Shown piece by piece: positions 52,726 to 61,331 of a stretch of 64,000 nucleotides of DNA (position 1 is the first letter of the stretch; every line of letters begins with the position of its first letter). This DNA comes from Loktanella sp. M215. GTDB lineage: Bacteria; Pseudomonadota; Alphaproteobacteria; Rhodobacterales; Rhodobacteraceae. The notes beneath the pieces were generated by a model. The model did no database searches. It saw nothing but the letters and a program-made list of their open reading frames with translations, and was not told the origin of the DNA. Both the position numbers and the translations under genes were made by a program. Location: positions 1,642,001-1,706,000 of the forward strand of contig NZ_WMEA01000001.1 of assembly GCF_021735925.1 (NCBI RefSeq), read 5' to 3'.

Positions 52726-54051
52726 ATGACCACGATCACCCGCTTCGCCCCGTCGCCGACCGGCTGGATGCATATCGGCAACCTGCGTGCCGCGATGTTC
52801 AACTATGCCATCGCGCGGCAGAATGGCGGCACCTTCATCCTGCGCATCGACGACACCGACCAAGAGCGGTCCAAGGCCGAGTACGAACAGGGCATCAAGG
52901 ATGTGCTGACGTGGCTGGGCATCACGTGGGACGATATCCAGAAGCAGTCTGACCGGTTGGCCCGCTATGACGAGGCGCGGCAGCAGCTGCTGGACTCCGG
53001 CCGCCTGTACGAGTGTTTCGAGACGCCGGTGGAGCTGGACCTGAAGCGCAAGAAGCAGCTGAACATGGGCAAGCCGCCGGTCTATGACCGCGCCGCCCTG
53101 TCCCTGACCGACGCACAAAAGCAGGCCTACCGCGACGAGGGTCGCAAGGGGCACTGGCGCTTCAAGCTCGACCTTGAGCGAGTGGAGTGGGACGACGGGA
53201 TCATGGGGCCGATCAGCATCGACTGTGCCTCGGTCAGCGATCCGGTGCTGATCAAGGAAACGGGGCAGATCCTGTATACCTTCGCGTCGCCCGTCGATGA
53301 CGTCGACATGAAGATCACCGACATCGTGCGCGGGTCGGACCACGTCACCAACACGGCGACGCAGATCCAGATCATGCAGGCACTGGGCGGGACCGTGCCG
53401 CGTTTTGCGCACCACTCGCTGCTGACCGGCCCGCAGGGCGAGGCGCTGTCCAAGCGTCTGGGCACGCTGGCGCTGCGCGACCTGCGCAATCAGGGGATCG
53501 CGGCAGAGGCCGTGCTGTCGCTGATGGCGCGTCTGGGGTCGTCCCAGCCGGTCGTGCTGGTCGATGGCATTGATCAGGTGATCGCAGGTTTCGATATCGC
53601 CACCTTCGGGTCCGCACCGACGAAGTTCGATTTCGAGGATCTGTGGCCGCTGACGGCCCGTCATTATGCCAGGCTGGATGCGGCGGCGGTCAAGGACACG
53701 CTGGACGCGGCCGGCGTGCCTGCCGAACTGCAGCCGGCGTTCTGGGAGGTGGTGAAGGAAAACATCACCAAGCTGGACGACGTGGCCCCGTGGTGGGCGC
53801 TGTTCCGCGACGGTGGCACCGCCGTGGTCGCGGACGAGGACCGGGAGTTTATCGTTCAGGCCTTCGATCTGCTGGGCGCGCCGCCTTATACGGACGCGAC
53901 CTGGGGTGAGTGGACCGGGGCCGTCAAGGACGCGACCGGCCGCAAGGGCAAGGGGCTGTTCATGCCGCTGCGCCTTGCCGTGACCGGTCAGGCGCGCGGA
54001 CCGGAGATGGCGCAGGTCATGCCGCTGCTGCAGAAGAAACCGACGCTGTAA
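52726..54051 (+). CDS. gltX: Glutamate-tRNA ligase
   Basis: A 441-residue class I synthetase that charges tRNA-Glu (and often tRNA-Gln before amidation). The HIGH motif is HIGN at residues 16-19 (APSPTGWMHIGNLR). The KMSKS loop is ALSKRLGTLAL near residue 242. The length is somewhat below the usual 460-480. Alphaproteobacteria commonly have two GltX paralogues with split tRNA specificity; this shorter one may be the tRNA-Gln-directed copy, which cannot be settled from this sequence alone. Confidence 0.94.
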   Translation: MTTITRFAPSPTGWMHIGNLRAAMFNYAIARQNGGTFILRIDDTDQERSKAEYEQGIKDVLTWLGITWDDIQKQSDRLARYDEARQQLLDSGRLYECFETPVELDLKRKKQLNMGKPPVYDRAALSLTDAQKQAYRDEGRKGHWRFKLDLERVEWDDGIMGPISIDCASVSDPVLIKETGQILYTFASPVDDVDMKITDIVRGSDHVTNTATQIQIMQALGGTVPRFAHHSLLTGPQGEALSKRLGTLALRDLRNQGIAAEAVLSLMARLGSSQPVVLVDGIDQVIAGFDIATFGSAPTKFDFEDLWPLTARHYARLDAAAVKDTLDAAGVPAELQPAFWEVVKENITKLDDVAPWWALFRDGGTAVVADEDREFIVQAFDLLGAPPYTDATWGEWTGAVKDATGRKGKGLFMPLRLAVTGQARGPEMAQVMPLLQKKPTL

Positions 54052-54054
54052 GGT

Positions 54055-54606
54055 TCAGTGCGGGACGGACAGGCGGCGCAGGTGGTGATCCACCTGCGCC
54101 GTTTCTATGTCTGATAGCGTCTGTGCGCGGGGATAGAGCGGGGCCGCGCGATCGTCTTTGATGCCGACCTCCCATCCCGTCGTGGTGTCGAAGAAATCGC
54201 TGACGCCGGTGGGGCCGAAGACCCGAAAATAACCTTGCACGACGACGTCGAGATAGCTGCGCAGGATCATGTGGCCTGTCGTGGTGGGCAGCGTCAGGCC
54301 GTCGCTGACCCGGTAGACGGCGGCGGGACAACCCAGGCCGAGGGTTTCTGACACGTCGATGCGGGTATAGGCGGCCTCTCGGGCGTCCAGCGCCAGCCAG
54401 TCGGCGCCGGGCACGCGGGCGGCGATGCCGTCCAGCGTGACCCCCGGCGCGGGATCGACCGACAGGAACGCCGCCTCGCGCAGCGTCGTGCTGCGCCAGA
54501 CGCGGCGCCAGCCGGTCAGGCGCGCCGGGCAAGGGTCGGCATAGCCGTGAGTCGCGAGGTTCACGAGGCTGCCGTAGCCGAAGAAGGCGGGATCACTCTC
54601 TGGCAC
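54055..54606 (-). CDS. Gamma-glutamylcyclotransferase-like protein
   Basis: A 183-residue protein with the AIG2/GGCT-like start VPESDPAFFGYGSLVNLATH (the YGSL nucleotide-like loop) and the later motifs RLTGWRRVW, GIAARVPGADWLALDARE and AAYTRIDV, whose Glu (LDAREAAY) is at the place of the catalytic acid. GGCT enzymes release 5-oxoproline from gamma-glutamyl amines. The family is broad, so the true substrate is uncertain. The GTG start overlaps the end of the ABC permease gene by 14 bases; in-frame codons upstream are unlike the family. Convergent with gltX, three bases apart. Confidence 0.85.
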   Translation of the reverse strand: MPESDPAFFGYGSLVNLATHGYADPCPARLTGWRRVWRSTTLREAAFLSVDPAPGVTLDGIAARVPGADWLALDAREAAYTRIDVSETLGLGCPAAVYRVSDGLTLPTTTGHMILRSYLDVVVQGYFRVFGPTGVSDFFDTTTGWEVGIKDDRAAPLYPRAQTLSDIETAQVDHHLRRLSVPH

Positions 54607-57109
54607 GGAGCACCTGTGCCGGGGCGGCTTGCAGGGGGCGGATGGCGAAGGCGAGGCCTGCAAGGAGCGAGACCATGACGCCGCCACCGACGATCCACAG
54701 GGCATTGCCCCAGATGATCTGGTAGTCGTTTTCCATGATGTAGGTCTGCACCGCCCAGCCGCCTATGATGCCCGCCGTCAGCGCCACGACACCCGCCGCC
54801 AGCCCCAGCAGGGCCGCGCGCAAGGCAAAGCTGGCGACGATCAGGCCGCGGGTGGCGCCGATGGTCTTGAGCACGGCCGCCTCGAACGTGCGGGCGCGCT
54901 CGCCTGCGGCGGCGGCACCGATCAGCACGAGGAAGCCGGTCACGAGGGTCGCCAGCGCGCCGTAGCGCGTGGCGGCGGTGATCCCCTCGATCAGCACGGA
55001 GACACGGTCGATGGCGTCGCGGATGCGGATGGCGGTGACGTTGGGATAGGCAGTTGCCACGTCGCGCAGGATCTGCGCCTCGGCCTCTGGCGCGGCATAG
55101 ACGGTGGAAATCCAGCTGTGCGGTGCACCGGCGAGGGCGGCGGAATTGAAGGTCAGCACAAAACCGAGACCGGCGCTGTCCCAGTTCACCTGCCGGAAGC
55201 TGGTGATCGTGCCGGTGATGTCGCGGCCAAGGACGTTGACGGTCAGGGTGTCGCCAAGGTTCAGACCGATCTCTGCCGCCTCTTCGGCGGCAAAGCTGAT
55301 CTGAGGCGCGCCCGCATAACCTTCGGGCCACCATTCACCGGCAGAGAGCGTGCTGCCGTCGGGCAGGCTGTCGGCATAGGTGATGCCACGGTCGCCGCGC
55401 ACGACCCAATGGCCGCCAGCGACCTTCTGCGCATCCTCGCCGTTGATCCGGGTGATGACGCCGCGGAGCATGGGGGCGGTTTCGACCTTGGTCACGGCCG
55501 GGTTGTCGGCGAGGATCTTGCGGTAGCCGTCGATCTGGTCGGGCTGGATGTCGACGAAGAAATAGCTGGGCGCGCGTTCAGGCAGCTCTGCCGTGAAGGC
55601 GCGGCGCAGGTTGCCGTCGATCTGGCCGATGGCGGCAAGCACGGCGAGGCCGAGGCCCAGCGACAGGACGACGGAGGTCGATTCGCCGCCGCGTGCACCG
55701 ATACTGGCGAGCGCCAGCCGCAGGGCGGGATGGCCGCGGGCGGTGCTGCGCAACAGGCGGGCGATCCAGCGGATCAGGGCGGCGGCGAGCACGAGGATCA
55801 GCAAGGCCCCCGCAATCCCGCCAGCGGTCCAGAGGGTCAGCCAGACCGTGCCGGAGAACCAGATCGCGAGACCGAGGAGCAGGCCGACAAGACCCGCCGT
55901 GATCAGCAGATAGGGCCAGCGGGGCAGGGCCGACCCACCGCCGAAGGCATCGCGGAACAGGGTAGCGGCACGGATGCTCTCGGTCCGGGCGAGGGGCCAA
56001 AGGGTGAAGATCGCGGCGGCGAGGATGCCGTAGATCGCGGCCTCGATCAGGGGGGCGGGGTAGACGCCGAAATCGGCGGGAATCGGCAGTTGCGCCTCGA
56101 TCACCGGGGCGAGGGCGAGGGGGATGCCGCCGCCGAGGATCAGGCCTATCGCGACACCCAGCAGCGTCAGCGCGCCGATCTGCAGCGCATAGGTGGCAAA
56201 GATCGTGCCGCGCGTGGCGCCCAGCGTCTTGAGAATCGCGATCGTGCCGGTCTTGCCGCCAAGGTATGCGCGGACGGCTGCGCTGACGCCGATGCCGCCG
56301 ACGGCGAGGCCCGACAGACCCACGAGGATCAGAAACGCGCCCATCCGTTCGACAAAGCGGGCGGTGCCGCCGGCACCTTCGCGGCTGTCGCGCCAGCGCA
56401 TGCCGGTGTCGCGGAATTTCGCGTCGGCACGGTCCTTCAACGCCTGCAGATCGGTGCCGGGGGGTAGCAGCATGCGGTAGTCGGTGTCGAACAGCGTGCC
56501 TTCGGACAACAGGCCCGCATTGGCGAGGTCGCGGGTCAGCACGATGCTGCGCGGCCCGAGGGAGAAGCCGCCCGCCGCGTTGTCGGGATAGCTGGCGAGC
56601 ACGGCGCTGAACACGAAGTCCTGCGTCCCCATGCGGAAGGTGTCGCCGGGTTTCAGGCCAAGCCTGTCGGAGAGAACACGTTCCATCACGCCGCCTGGCA
56701 GGGTGCCGTTGCCGGCCAAGGCGTCCGCCAGCGGCATCGGCGGGTCAAGCGTGACGGCACCGACCAGCGGATAGGCGGCGTCCACGCCGCGCACCTGCGT
56801 CAAAGCGCGGTCTTCGCCCACCACGACCATCGACCGGAAGTCGACGGTTTCCGACAGGGTGGTCGAGACGTCCTGCATGAACGCCAGCTCTTCCGGACTG
56901 GCGTGGCGATAGGTCAGGGTGGCCTGCGCGTCGCCGCCCAGAAGGGCGCTGCCCTGTTCGGCAAGGCCAGCCTCGATCCCGGCGCGCACGGTGCCGACGG
57001 CGGCGATGGCGGCGACACCGAGGGCGAGGCAGGCGAGGAAGACGCGAAAGCCGCGCAGGCCGCCGCGCAGTTCGCGGCGGGCGAAGGTGAACGCGAGGGG
57101 CAGGCTCAT
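54593..57109 (-). CDS. ABC transporter permease, FtsX-like (YbbP type)
   Basis: An 838-residue permease with two FtsX-like domains. An N-terminal helix (FRVFLACLALGVAAIAAVGT) precedes a large periplasmic region, then comes a first three-helix bundle (about 250-380), further helices near 405-455, a second periplasmic region and a final three-helix bundle ending in IWGNALWIVGGGVMVSLLAG. It forms an exporter with the ATPase encoded just upstream (ATGA overlap). In E. coli the ybbA-ybbP pair lies next to tesA, as here, and is proposed to move lipids or hydrophobic products; the substrate is unproven. Confidence 0.9.
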   Translation of the reverse strand: MSLPLAFTFARRELRGGLRGFRVFLACLALGVAAIAAVGTVRAGIEAGLAEQGSALLGGDAQATLTYRHASPEELAFMQDVSTTLSETVDFRSMVVVGEDRALTQVRGVDAAYPLVGAVTLDPPMPLADALAGNGTLPGGVMERVLSDRLGLKPGDTFRMGTQDFVFSAVLASYPDNAAGGFSLGPRSIVLTRDLANAGLLSEGTLFDTDYRMLLPPGTDLQALKDRADAKFRDTGMRWRDSREGAGGTARFVERMGAFLILVGLSGLAVGGIGVSAAVRAYLGGKTGTIAILKTLGATRGTIFATYALQIGALTLLGVAIGLILGGGIPLALAPVIEAQLPIPADFGVYPAPLIEAAIYGILAAAIFTLWPLARTESIRAATLFRDAFGGGSALPRWPYLLITAGLVGLLLGLAIWFSGTVWLTLWTAGGIAGALLILVLAAALIRWIARLLRSTARGHPALRLALASIGARGGESTSVVLSLGLGLAVLAAIGQIDGNLRRAFTAELPERAPSYFFVDIQPDQIDGYRKILADNPAVTKVETAPMLRGVITRINGEDAQKVAGGHWVVRGDRGITYADSLPDGSTLSAGEWWPEGYAGAPQISFAAEEAAEIGLNLGDTLTVNVLGRDITGTITSFRQVNWDSAGLGFVLTFNSAALAGAPHSWISTVYAAPEAEAQILRDVATAYPNVTAIRIRDAIDRVSVLIEGITAATRYGALATLVTGFLVLIGAAAAGERARTFEAAVLKTIGATRGLIVASFALRAALLGLAAGVVALTAGIIGGWAVQTYIMENDYQIIWGNALWIVGGGVMVSLLAGLAFAIRPLQAAPAQVLRARE

Positions 57110-57780
57110 GCGGCGTCCAGACGGCCGTCGCGCAGGCCGATCACGCGCGAACATCGGGCGGCAAGGTCGCGTGCGTGGGTGACCATGATAAGCGTGGACC
57201 CGTGCCGGTCGCGCAGGCCGAAAAGAAGCTCGATGATGGCGCTGCCGTTCGCCTCGTCGAGGTTGCCGGTGGGTTCATCCGCCAAAAGCAGTTTGGGACG
57301 CGGGGCAGAGGCGCGGGCGAGGGCGACGCGCTGCTGTTCACCGCCGGACATCTGGTTGGGGTAGTGATCGACGCGGTTGCCAAGGCCCACGGCCTCCAGC
57401 TCGGCCCGCGCCCGGTCGAAGGCATCCTTGACCCCGGCCAGTTCCAGCGGCGTGGCCACGTTTTCAAGAGCGGTCATCGTCGGGATCAGGTGGAAAGACT
57501 GGAAGACCACCCCCATATGTGAACGGCGAAAGCGGGCGAGCTGGTCTTCGTTCATCGCGGTCAGGTCGCTGCCCATCGCGGTGATCTGACCTGTGGTGGC
57601 CTGTTCCAGACCGCCCATCAGCATCAGGAGAGATGACTTGCCAGATCCACTCGGCCCGACCAGCCCCAAGGTTTCACCGCTTGCCACGTCGAGCGAGATA
57701 TCGTGCAGGATGTCCACCTTGCCCGCATTGCCGTCGAGGGACAGCGCCACGTGGCGCAGCGACAGGACGGTATCGGACAT
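57106..57780 (-). CDS. ABC transporter ATP-binding protein (YbbA/LolD type)
   Basis: A 224-residue ATPase of the MacB/LolD group: Walker A GLVGPSGSGKSSLLMLMGGL, Q-loop VFQSFHLIPTMTALENV, signature MSGGEQQRVALARA and Walker B KLLLADEPTGNLDE. It pairs with the permease downstream. The ATG at 57780 gives the family N-terminus (MSDTVLSLRHVALSL). The start codon lies back-to-back with the tesA region on the other strand, so the divergent promoters share a very short interval. Confidence 0.92.
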   Translation of the reverse strand: MSDTVLSLRHVALSLDGNAGKVDILHDISLDVASGETLGLVGPSGSGKSSLLMLMGGLEQATTGQITAMGSDLTAMNEDQLARFRRSHMGVVFQSFHLIPTMTALENVATPLELAGVKDAFDRARAELEAVGLGNRVDHYPNQMSGGEQQRVALARASAPRPKLLLADEPTGNLDEANGSAIIELLFGLRDRHGSTLIMVTHARDLAARCSRVIGLRDGRLDAA

Positions 57781-57829
57781 GGGGAAAACCTTTGCTTTGT
57801 TCACCCTTGCATATGGTGCAGTGCGGTCG

Positions 57830-58447
57830 GTGCGCAACGGGTTGATCCTGAGCCTTTTTGCCACGGCGGCCGTTGCCGCACCCGTGACCGTCGCGGCCCT
57901 GGGCGACAGCCTGACGGCGGGATACGGGCTGGAGCAGGATCAGGGATTCGTGCCGCAGATGCAGGCCTGGCTGGACGCAGAGGGGGCAGAGGTCACGTTG
58001 CTGAACGCCGGAGTGTCGGGCGACACGACCGCTGGCGGGCTGAGCCGCGTGGACTGGACACTGACGCCAGACGTCGATGCCATGCTGATAGCACTGGGCG
58101 GTAACGACTATTTGCGCGGTCTGGACCCGAAGGTCAGTCGCGACAACCTCGACAAGATCCTTGGCAAGGCGAAGGCGGCCGATGTGCCGTCGATGTTGAT
58201 CGGGTTGCGGGCGGGTACGAACTATGGCGCGGATTACGCGACGGCGTTCAATGGGATGTACGGCGATCTGGGGGCAAAATACGACGTGCCGGTCTATCCC
58301 GACTGGTTCGCCGGGCTGCGCGATCTGGACCTGCCGAAGTATCTGCAGGCGGATGGCATTCACCCCAACGCGGAAGGGGTGAAGCTGATTGTCGCGGCCA
58401 TGGGGCCAGCCGTTCTGGATTTCGTGAAGGGCTTGCCGGCCGATTAG
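57830..58447 (+). CDS. tesA: Arylesterase / acyl-CoA thioesterase I (GDSL family, periplasmic)
   Basis: A 205-residue SGNH hydrolase. From the chosen GTG the protein begins with a signal peptide, VRNGLILSLFATAAVAA. The nucleophile Ser27 is in ALGDSLTAGYGL, the oxyanion residues are in LLNAGVSGDTTAGG and ALGGNDYLRGL, and the Asp/His pair is in DGIHPNAEGVKL. TesA-type enzymes hydrolyse thioesters and arylesters in the periplasm. The frame is open through an ATG at 57779 and a GTG at 57821, but the first would place the start in the divergent ybbA start and lengthen the signal peptide. I prefer 57830 with moderate certainty. The stop overlaps the convergent cold-shock gene. Confidence 0.88.
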   Translation: MRNGLILSLFATAAVAAPVTVAALGDSLTAGYGLEQDQGFVPQMQAWLDAEGAEVTLLNAGVSGDTTAGGLSRVDWTLTPDVDAMLIALGGNDYLRGLDPKVSRDNLDKILGKAKAADVPSMLIGLRAGTNYGADYATAFNGMYGDLGAKYDVPVYPDWFAGLRDLDLPKYLQADGIHPNAEGVKLIVAAMGPAVLDFVKGLPAD

Positions 58448-58650
58448 GCCAGCGAGAGGTTCACAGCCGATTCGCGGCCATCGCGGCCCGCTTCGATGTC
58501 GAACTTGACCTTCTGATTGTCAGCAAGGCCCGTCAGGCCAGAGCGTTCGACGGCAGAGATGTGGACGAAAACGTCCTTCGATCCGCCGTCGGGCGCAATA
58601 AAGCCAAAGCCTTTCGTGGTGTTAAACCACTTCACTGTTCCGGTTGCCAT
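58444..58650 (-). CDS. Cold-shock protein, CspA family (copy 1)
   Basis: A 68-residue single cold-shock domain with RNP1 KGFGFI and RNP2 VFVHI, beginning [19 protein letters not shown]. Such proteins bind single-stranded nucleic acid and melt RNA structure. A second gene about 250 bases upstream on the same strand encodes a protein differing at only three positions. The leader region is long enough for cold-regulated structure, but no specific element is identified. Confidence 0.95.
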   Translation of the reverse strand: MATGTVKWFNTTKGFGFIAPDGGSKDVFVHISAVERSGLTGLADNQKVKFDIEAGRDGRESAVNLSLA

Positions 58651-58897
58651 GTCTCGTCTCCCAATTACACCGCTCGCGGAATGCAGCGGTTCGGCTCGTC
58701 AGTGCAAGATCGAGGCACCGGGCCGTGGGGACCGTCGTCGATAAAGGTAACGTAGCGTCAGAAATTATCCTCAACGCGTTCGTCAAATCAACTGTAATTT
58801 AATGGGGGTCGGTCAGATCGCTGCAATCGGTGAAAATTTGCCGATCGGCGAAGGGAGGATGCGCGGGACCGCGCACCCAAGTCTTGCAGGACGCAGC

Positions 58898-59104
58898 TTA
58901 CGCCAGCGACAGGTTCACAGCCGATTCACGACCGTCACGGCCGGATTCGATGTCGAAGGTCACTTTCTGGTTGTCGGCCAGACCGGTCAGGCCCGAACGC
59001 TCAACAGCGGAGATGTGGACGAAAACGTCCTTGGAGCCGCCATCGGGAGCGATGAAGCCGAAGCCTTTGGTTGCGTTGAACCATTTCACGGTGCCAGTAG
59101 CCAT
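58898..59104 (-). CDS. Cold-shock protein, CspA family (copy 2)
   Basis: Also 68 residues, differing from copy 1 at three residues: Ala for Thr after WFN, Thr for Lys before FDIE, and Ser for Ala after FDIE. RNP1 and RNP2 are identical. The DNA differs at many more, mostly synonymous, sites than the protein, so the duplication is not new and the protein is held by selection. The frame is open ten codons further upstream, but the MATGTVKWF start is universal in the family and has AGGAAT-like purines ahead of it. Confidence 0.95.
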   Translation of the reverse strand: MATGTVKWFNATKGFGFIAPDGGSKDVFVHISAVERSGLTGLADNQKVTFDIESGRDGRESAVNLSLA

Positions 59105-59299
59105 CGTGTTATTCCTTTTAGTCTTGCCACCCACGAGATTGCGGTGGCCCGGCTTAGTCAGTGCAATGTCGAGCGCTGTAGCCTAGAAAGGAACACAGTG
59201 GGTCGAGATAGATAACGTCTGCGCAGACCTTGTAGCGCATACGAGTGGTAAAAGCAAGGCCATCGATACGAGGGGTCATCCTGTGCGGATGGTGCGGTG

Positions 59300-59476
59300 T
59301 CAGGTGCGCGACCGTGCTGCGGTCGGCCAGCTTGCGGAAACCGCCGACAGGGCGACGGTGGCAAAGGACATGACCAGATAGATGACGCCGCTTTCAAAGA
59401 TCGAAATCCCGGTGACACATGTAGAGGCGATCGCCGACAACAGTCCGACAAAGGCGCCCAATATTCCAATTGCCAT
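59300..59476 (-). CDS. Small membrane protein of 58 residues
   Basis: A short frame with good gene signals: AGAGGGGG about six bases ahead of an ATG, and a 58-codon product starting MAIGILGAFVGLLSAIAST. It has two hydrophobic helices, residues 3-22 and about 31-50 (GVIYLVMSFATVALSAVSAS), and a short Arg-ending polar tail (WPTAARSRT). It is not one of the toxin families I know. It lies alone between the cold-shock genes and ettA, on their strand. Function unknown. An overlapping longer frame on the same strand reads as Cys/Arg/Pro-rich nonsense and is not supported. Confidence 0.65.
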   Translation of the reverse strand: MAIGILGAFVGLLSAIASTCVTGISIFESGVIYLVMSFATVALSAVSASWPTAARSRT

Positions 59477-59642
59477 GATACGCCCCCTCTAAAACTGCGT
59501 TAACCATTGCTTGAAAATGGTGCGAAATAAAGCCCCTATTTCATTAGTTACTGCTTATTGGCCTTGTGTGATATTTTGTTTCGCTGCAGTGCGGAGACTC
59601 GCGTTGCAAGACGAGAGCTTCCGGCACTGCAGGATCTTCGGT

Positions 59643-61298
59643 CTAGCGCACGAATTTCTTATGTTTCAACCGCTTGGGTTCCAGCGCGTCGGCGCCGAGA
59701 CGGCGTTTCTTGTCTTCCTCGTAGTCTTCGAAATTGCCCTGGAACCATTCGACGTGGGCGTCGCCTTCGAAGGCCAGGATGTGCGTGCAGATCCGGTCGA
59801 GGAAGAATCGGTCGTGGCTGATGACCACTGCGCAGCCCGCGAAGGATGTCAGGGCGTCTTCGAGCGCCCGCAGCGTTTCCACGTCGAGGTCGTTCGTCGG
59901 CTCGTCGAGGAGCAGGACGTTGCCGCCGGATTTCAGCAGTTTGGCCATGTGGACGCGGTTGCGTTCGCCCCCCGACAGCAGGCCGACCTTCTTTTGCTGA
60001 TCACCACCCTTGAAGTTGAAGGCCGAGCAGTAGGCGCGGCTGTTCATCGAGGCGTCACCGAGTTCGATGATTTCGGCGCCGCCGGTGATTTCCTCCCAGA
60101 CTGTCGCATCGGGGGCCAGCGCGTCTCGGGACTGGTCCACGTAGGACAGCTTGACCGTATCGCCGTATTCGACGCTGCCTTCATCGGGCTGTGCCTGACC
60201 GGTCAGCATCGAAAAGAGCGTCGATTTGCCGGCGCCGTTCGGGCCGATGACGCCGACGATGCCGCCGGGCGGCAGGTCGAAGGACAGCCCCTCGACCAGC
60301 AACTTGTCGCCCATCGCCTTTTTCAGGTCCGTGACCTCGATCACCTTGGACCCCAGACGCGGACCGTTCGGGATGATGATCTGGGCGCGGCCCATCTTTT
60401 CCTTTTCGGACTGGTTGGCGAGGTCGTTATAGGCGCTGATCCGCGCCTTCGACTTGGCCTGACGCGCCTTGGCGCCTTGACGCATCCATTCCAGCTCGCG
60501 CTCCAGCGTGCGCTGCTTGGACTTGTCCTCTTTCGCCTCTTTTTCCAGACGCTTGGCCTTGGCCTCCAGCCAGCTGGAGTAATTGCCCTCGTGCGGAATG
60601 CCCGACCCGCGGTCGAGTTCGAGGATCCAGCCGGTGATCGCATCAAGGAAGTAACGATCGTGGGTCACGATCAGGATCGTGCCTTTGTAGTCCACAAGGT
60701 GCTGCTGCAGCCACGCGATGGTTTCCGCGTCGAGGTGGTTGGTCGGTTCGTCCAGCAGCAGCATGTCGGGCGCTTCCAGCAGCAGCTTGCACAGGGCCAC
60801 GCGCCGCTTTTCACCGCCTGACAGGGACGTGACGTCGGCGTCGTCGGGGGGGCAGCGCAGGGCTTCCATGCTGACATCGATCTGCGCGTCGAGGTCCCAG
60901 AGGTTCTGGGCGTCGATCTCGTCCTGCAGGCGGGCCATCTCGTCGGCCGTCTCGTCGCTGTAGTTCATCGCGACTTCGTTGTAGCGGTCCAGCACGGCCT
61001 TCTTGTCGGCCACACCCAGCATGACGTTTTCGCGCACGTTCAGCGTCGGGTCCAGTTCCGGTTCCTGCGGCAGATAGCCGACGCGCGCGCCTTCTGCGGC
61101 CCAGGCTTCGCCCTGAAAATCCTTGTCCTGACCCGCCATGATGCGCATCAGTGTCGATTTACCGGTGCCGTTCACACCGACGACGCCGATCTTGACGCCG
61201 GGCAGAAAGTTCAGCCGGATGTTTTCAAAGACCTTCTTGCCGCCGGGATAGGTCTTGGACACGCCGTCCATGAAATAGACGAACTGATAGCTTGCCAT
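59643..61298 (-). CDS. ettA: Energy-dependent translational throttle protein EttA (ABC-F)
   Basis: A 551-residue ABC-F protein with two ATPase cassettes. The first has GVNGTGKSTLMRIM, LSGGEKRRVALCKLLL and LLLDEPTNHLD; the second has GPNGAGKSTLFSML, LSGGERNRVHMAKLL and LLLDEPTNDLD. A charged arm linker lies between them (KAKRLEKEAKEDKSKQRTLE). The start MASYQFVYFMDGVSKTYPGG is EttA-like, and EttA binds the ribosomal E site and gates elongation when ATP is low. I took the ATG at 61298 because GGAG is seven bases upstream; an ATG two codons earlier leaves no room for the ribosome site. Confidence 0.96.
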   Translation of the reverse strand: MASYQFVYFMDGVSKTYPGGKKVFENIRLNFLPGVKIGVVGVNGTGKSTLMRIMAGQDKDFQGEAWAAEGARVGYLPQEPELDPTLNVRENVMLGVADKKAVLDRYNEVAMNYSDETADEMARLQDEIDAQNLWDLDAQIDVSMEALRCPPDDADVTSLSGGEKRRVALCKLLLEAPDMLLLDEPTNHLDAETIAWLQQHLVDYKGTILIVTHDRYFLDAITGWILELDRGSGIPHEGNYSSWLEAKAKRLEKEAKEDKSKQRTLERELEWMRQGAKARQAKSKARISAYNDLANQSEKEKMGRAQIIIPNGPRLGSKVIEVTDLKKAMGDKLLVEGLSFDLPPGGIVGVIGPNGAGKSTLFSMLTGQAQPDEGSVEYGDTVKLSYVDQSRDALAPDATVWEEITGGAEIIELGDASMNSRAYCSAFNFKGGDQQKKVGLLSGGERNRVHMAKLLKSGGNVLLLDEPTNDLDVETLRALEDALTSFAGCAVVISHDRFFLDRICTHILAFEGDAHVEWFQGNFEDYEEDKKRRLGADALEPKRLKHKKFVR

Positions 61299-61331
61299 GG
61301 TCATGCTCCGCTGAATGAAATTTGTCCTTCC

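Noticed and set aside
59158..59469. 103-codon minus-strand frame between the cold-shock gene and ettA
   Set aside because: Cys/Arg/Pro/Ser-rich with no conserved pattern and no ribosome site; the overlapping 58-codon membrane-protein frame has better signals.
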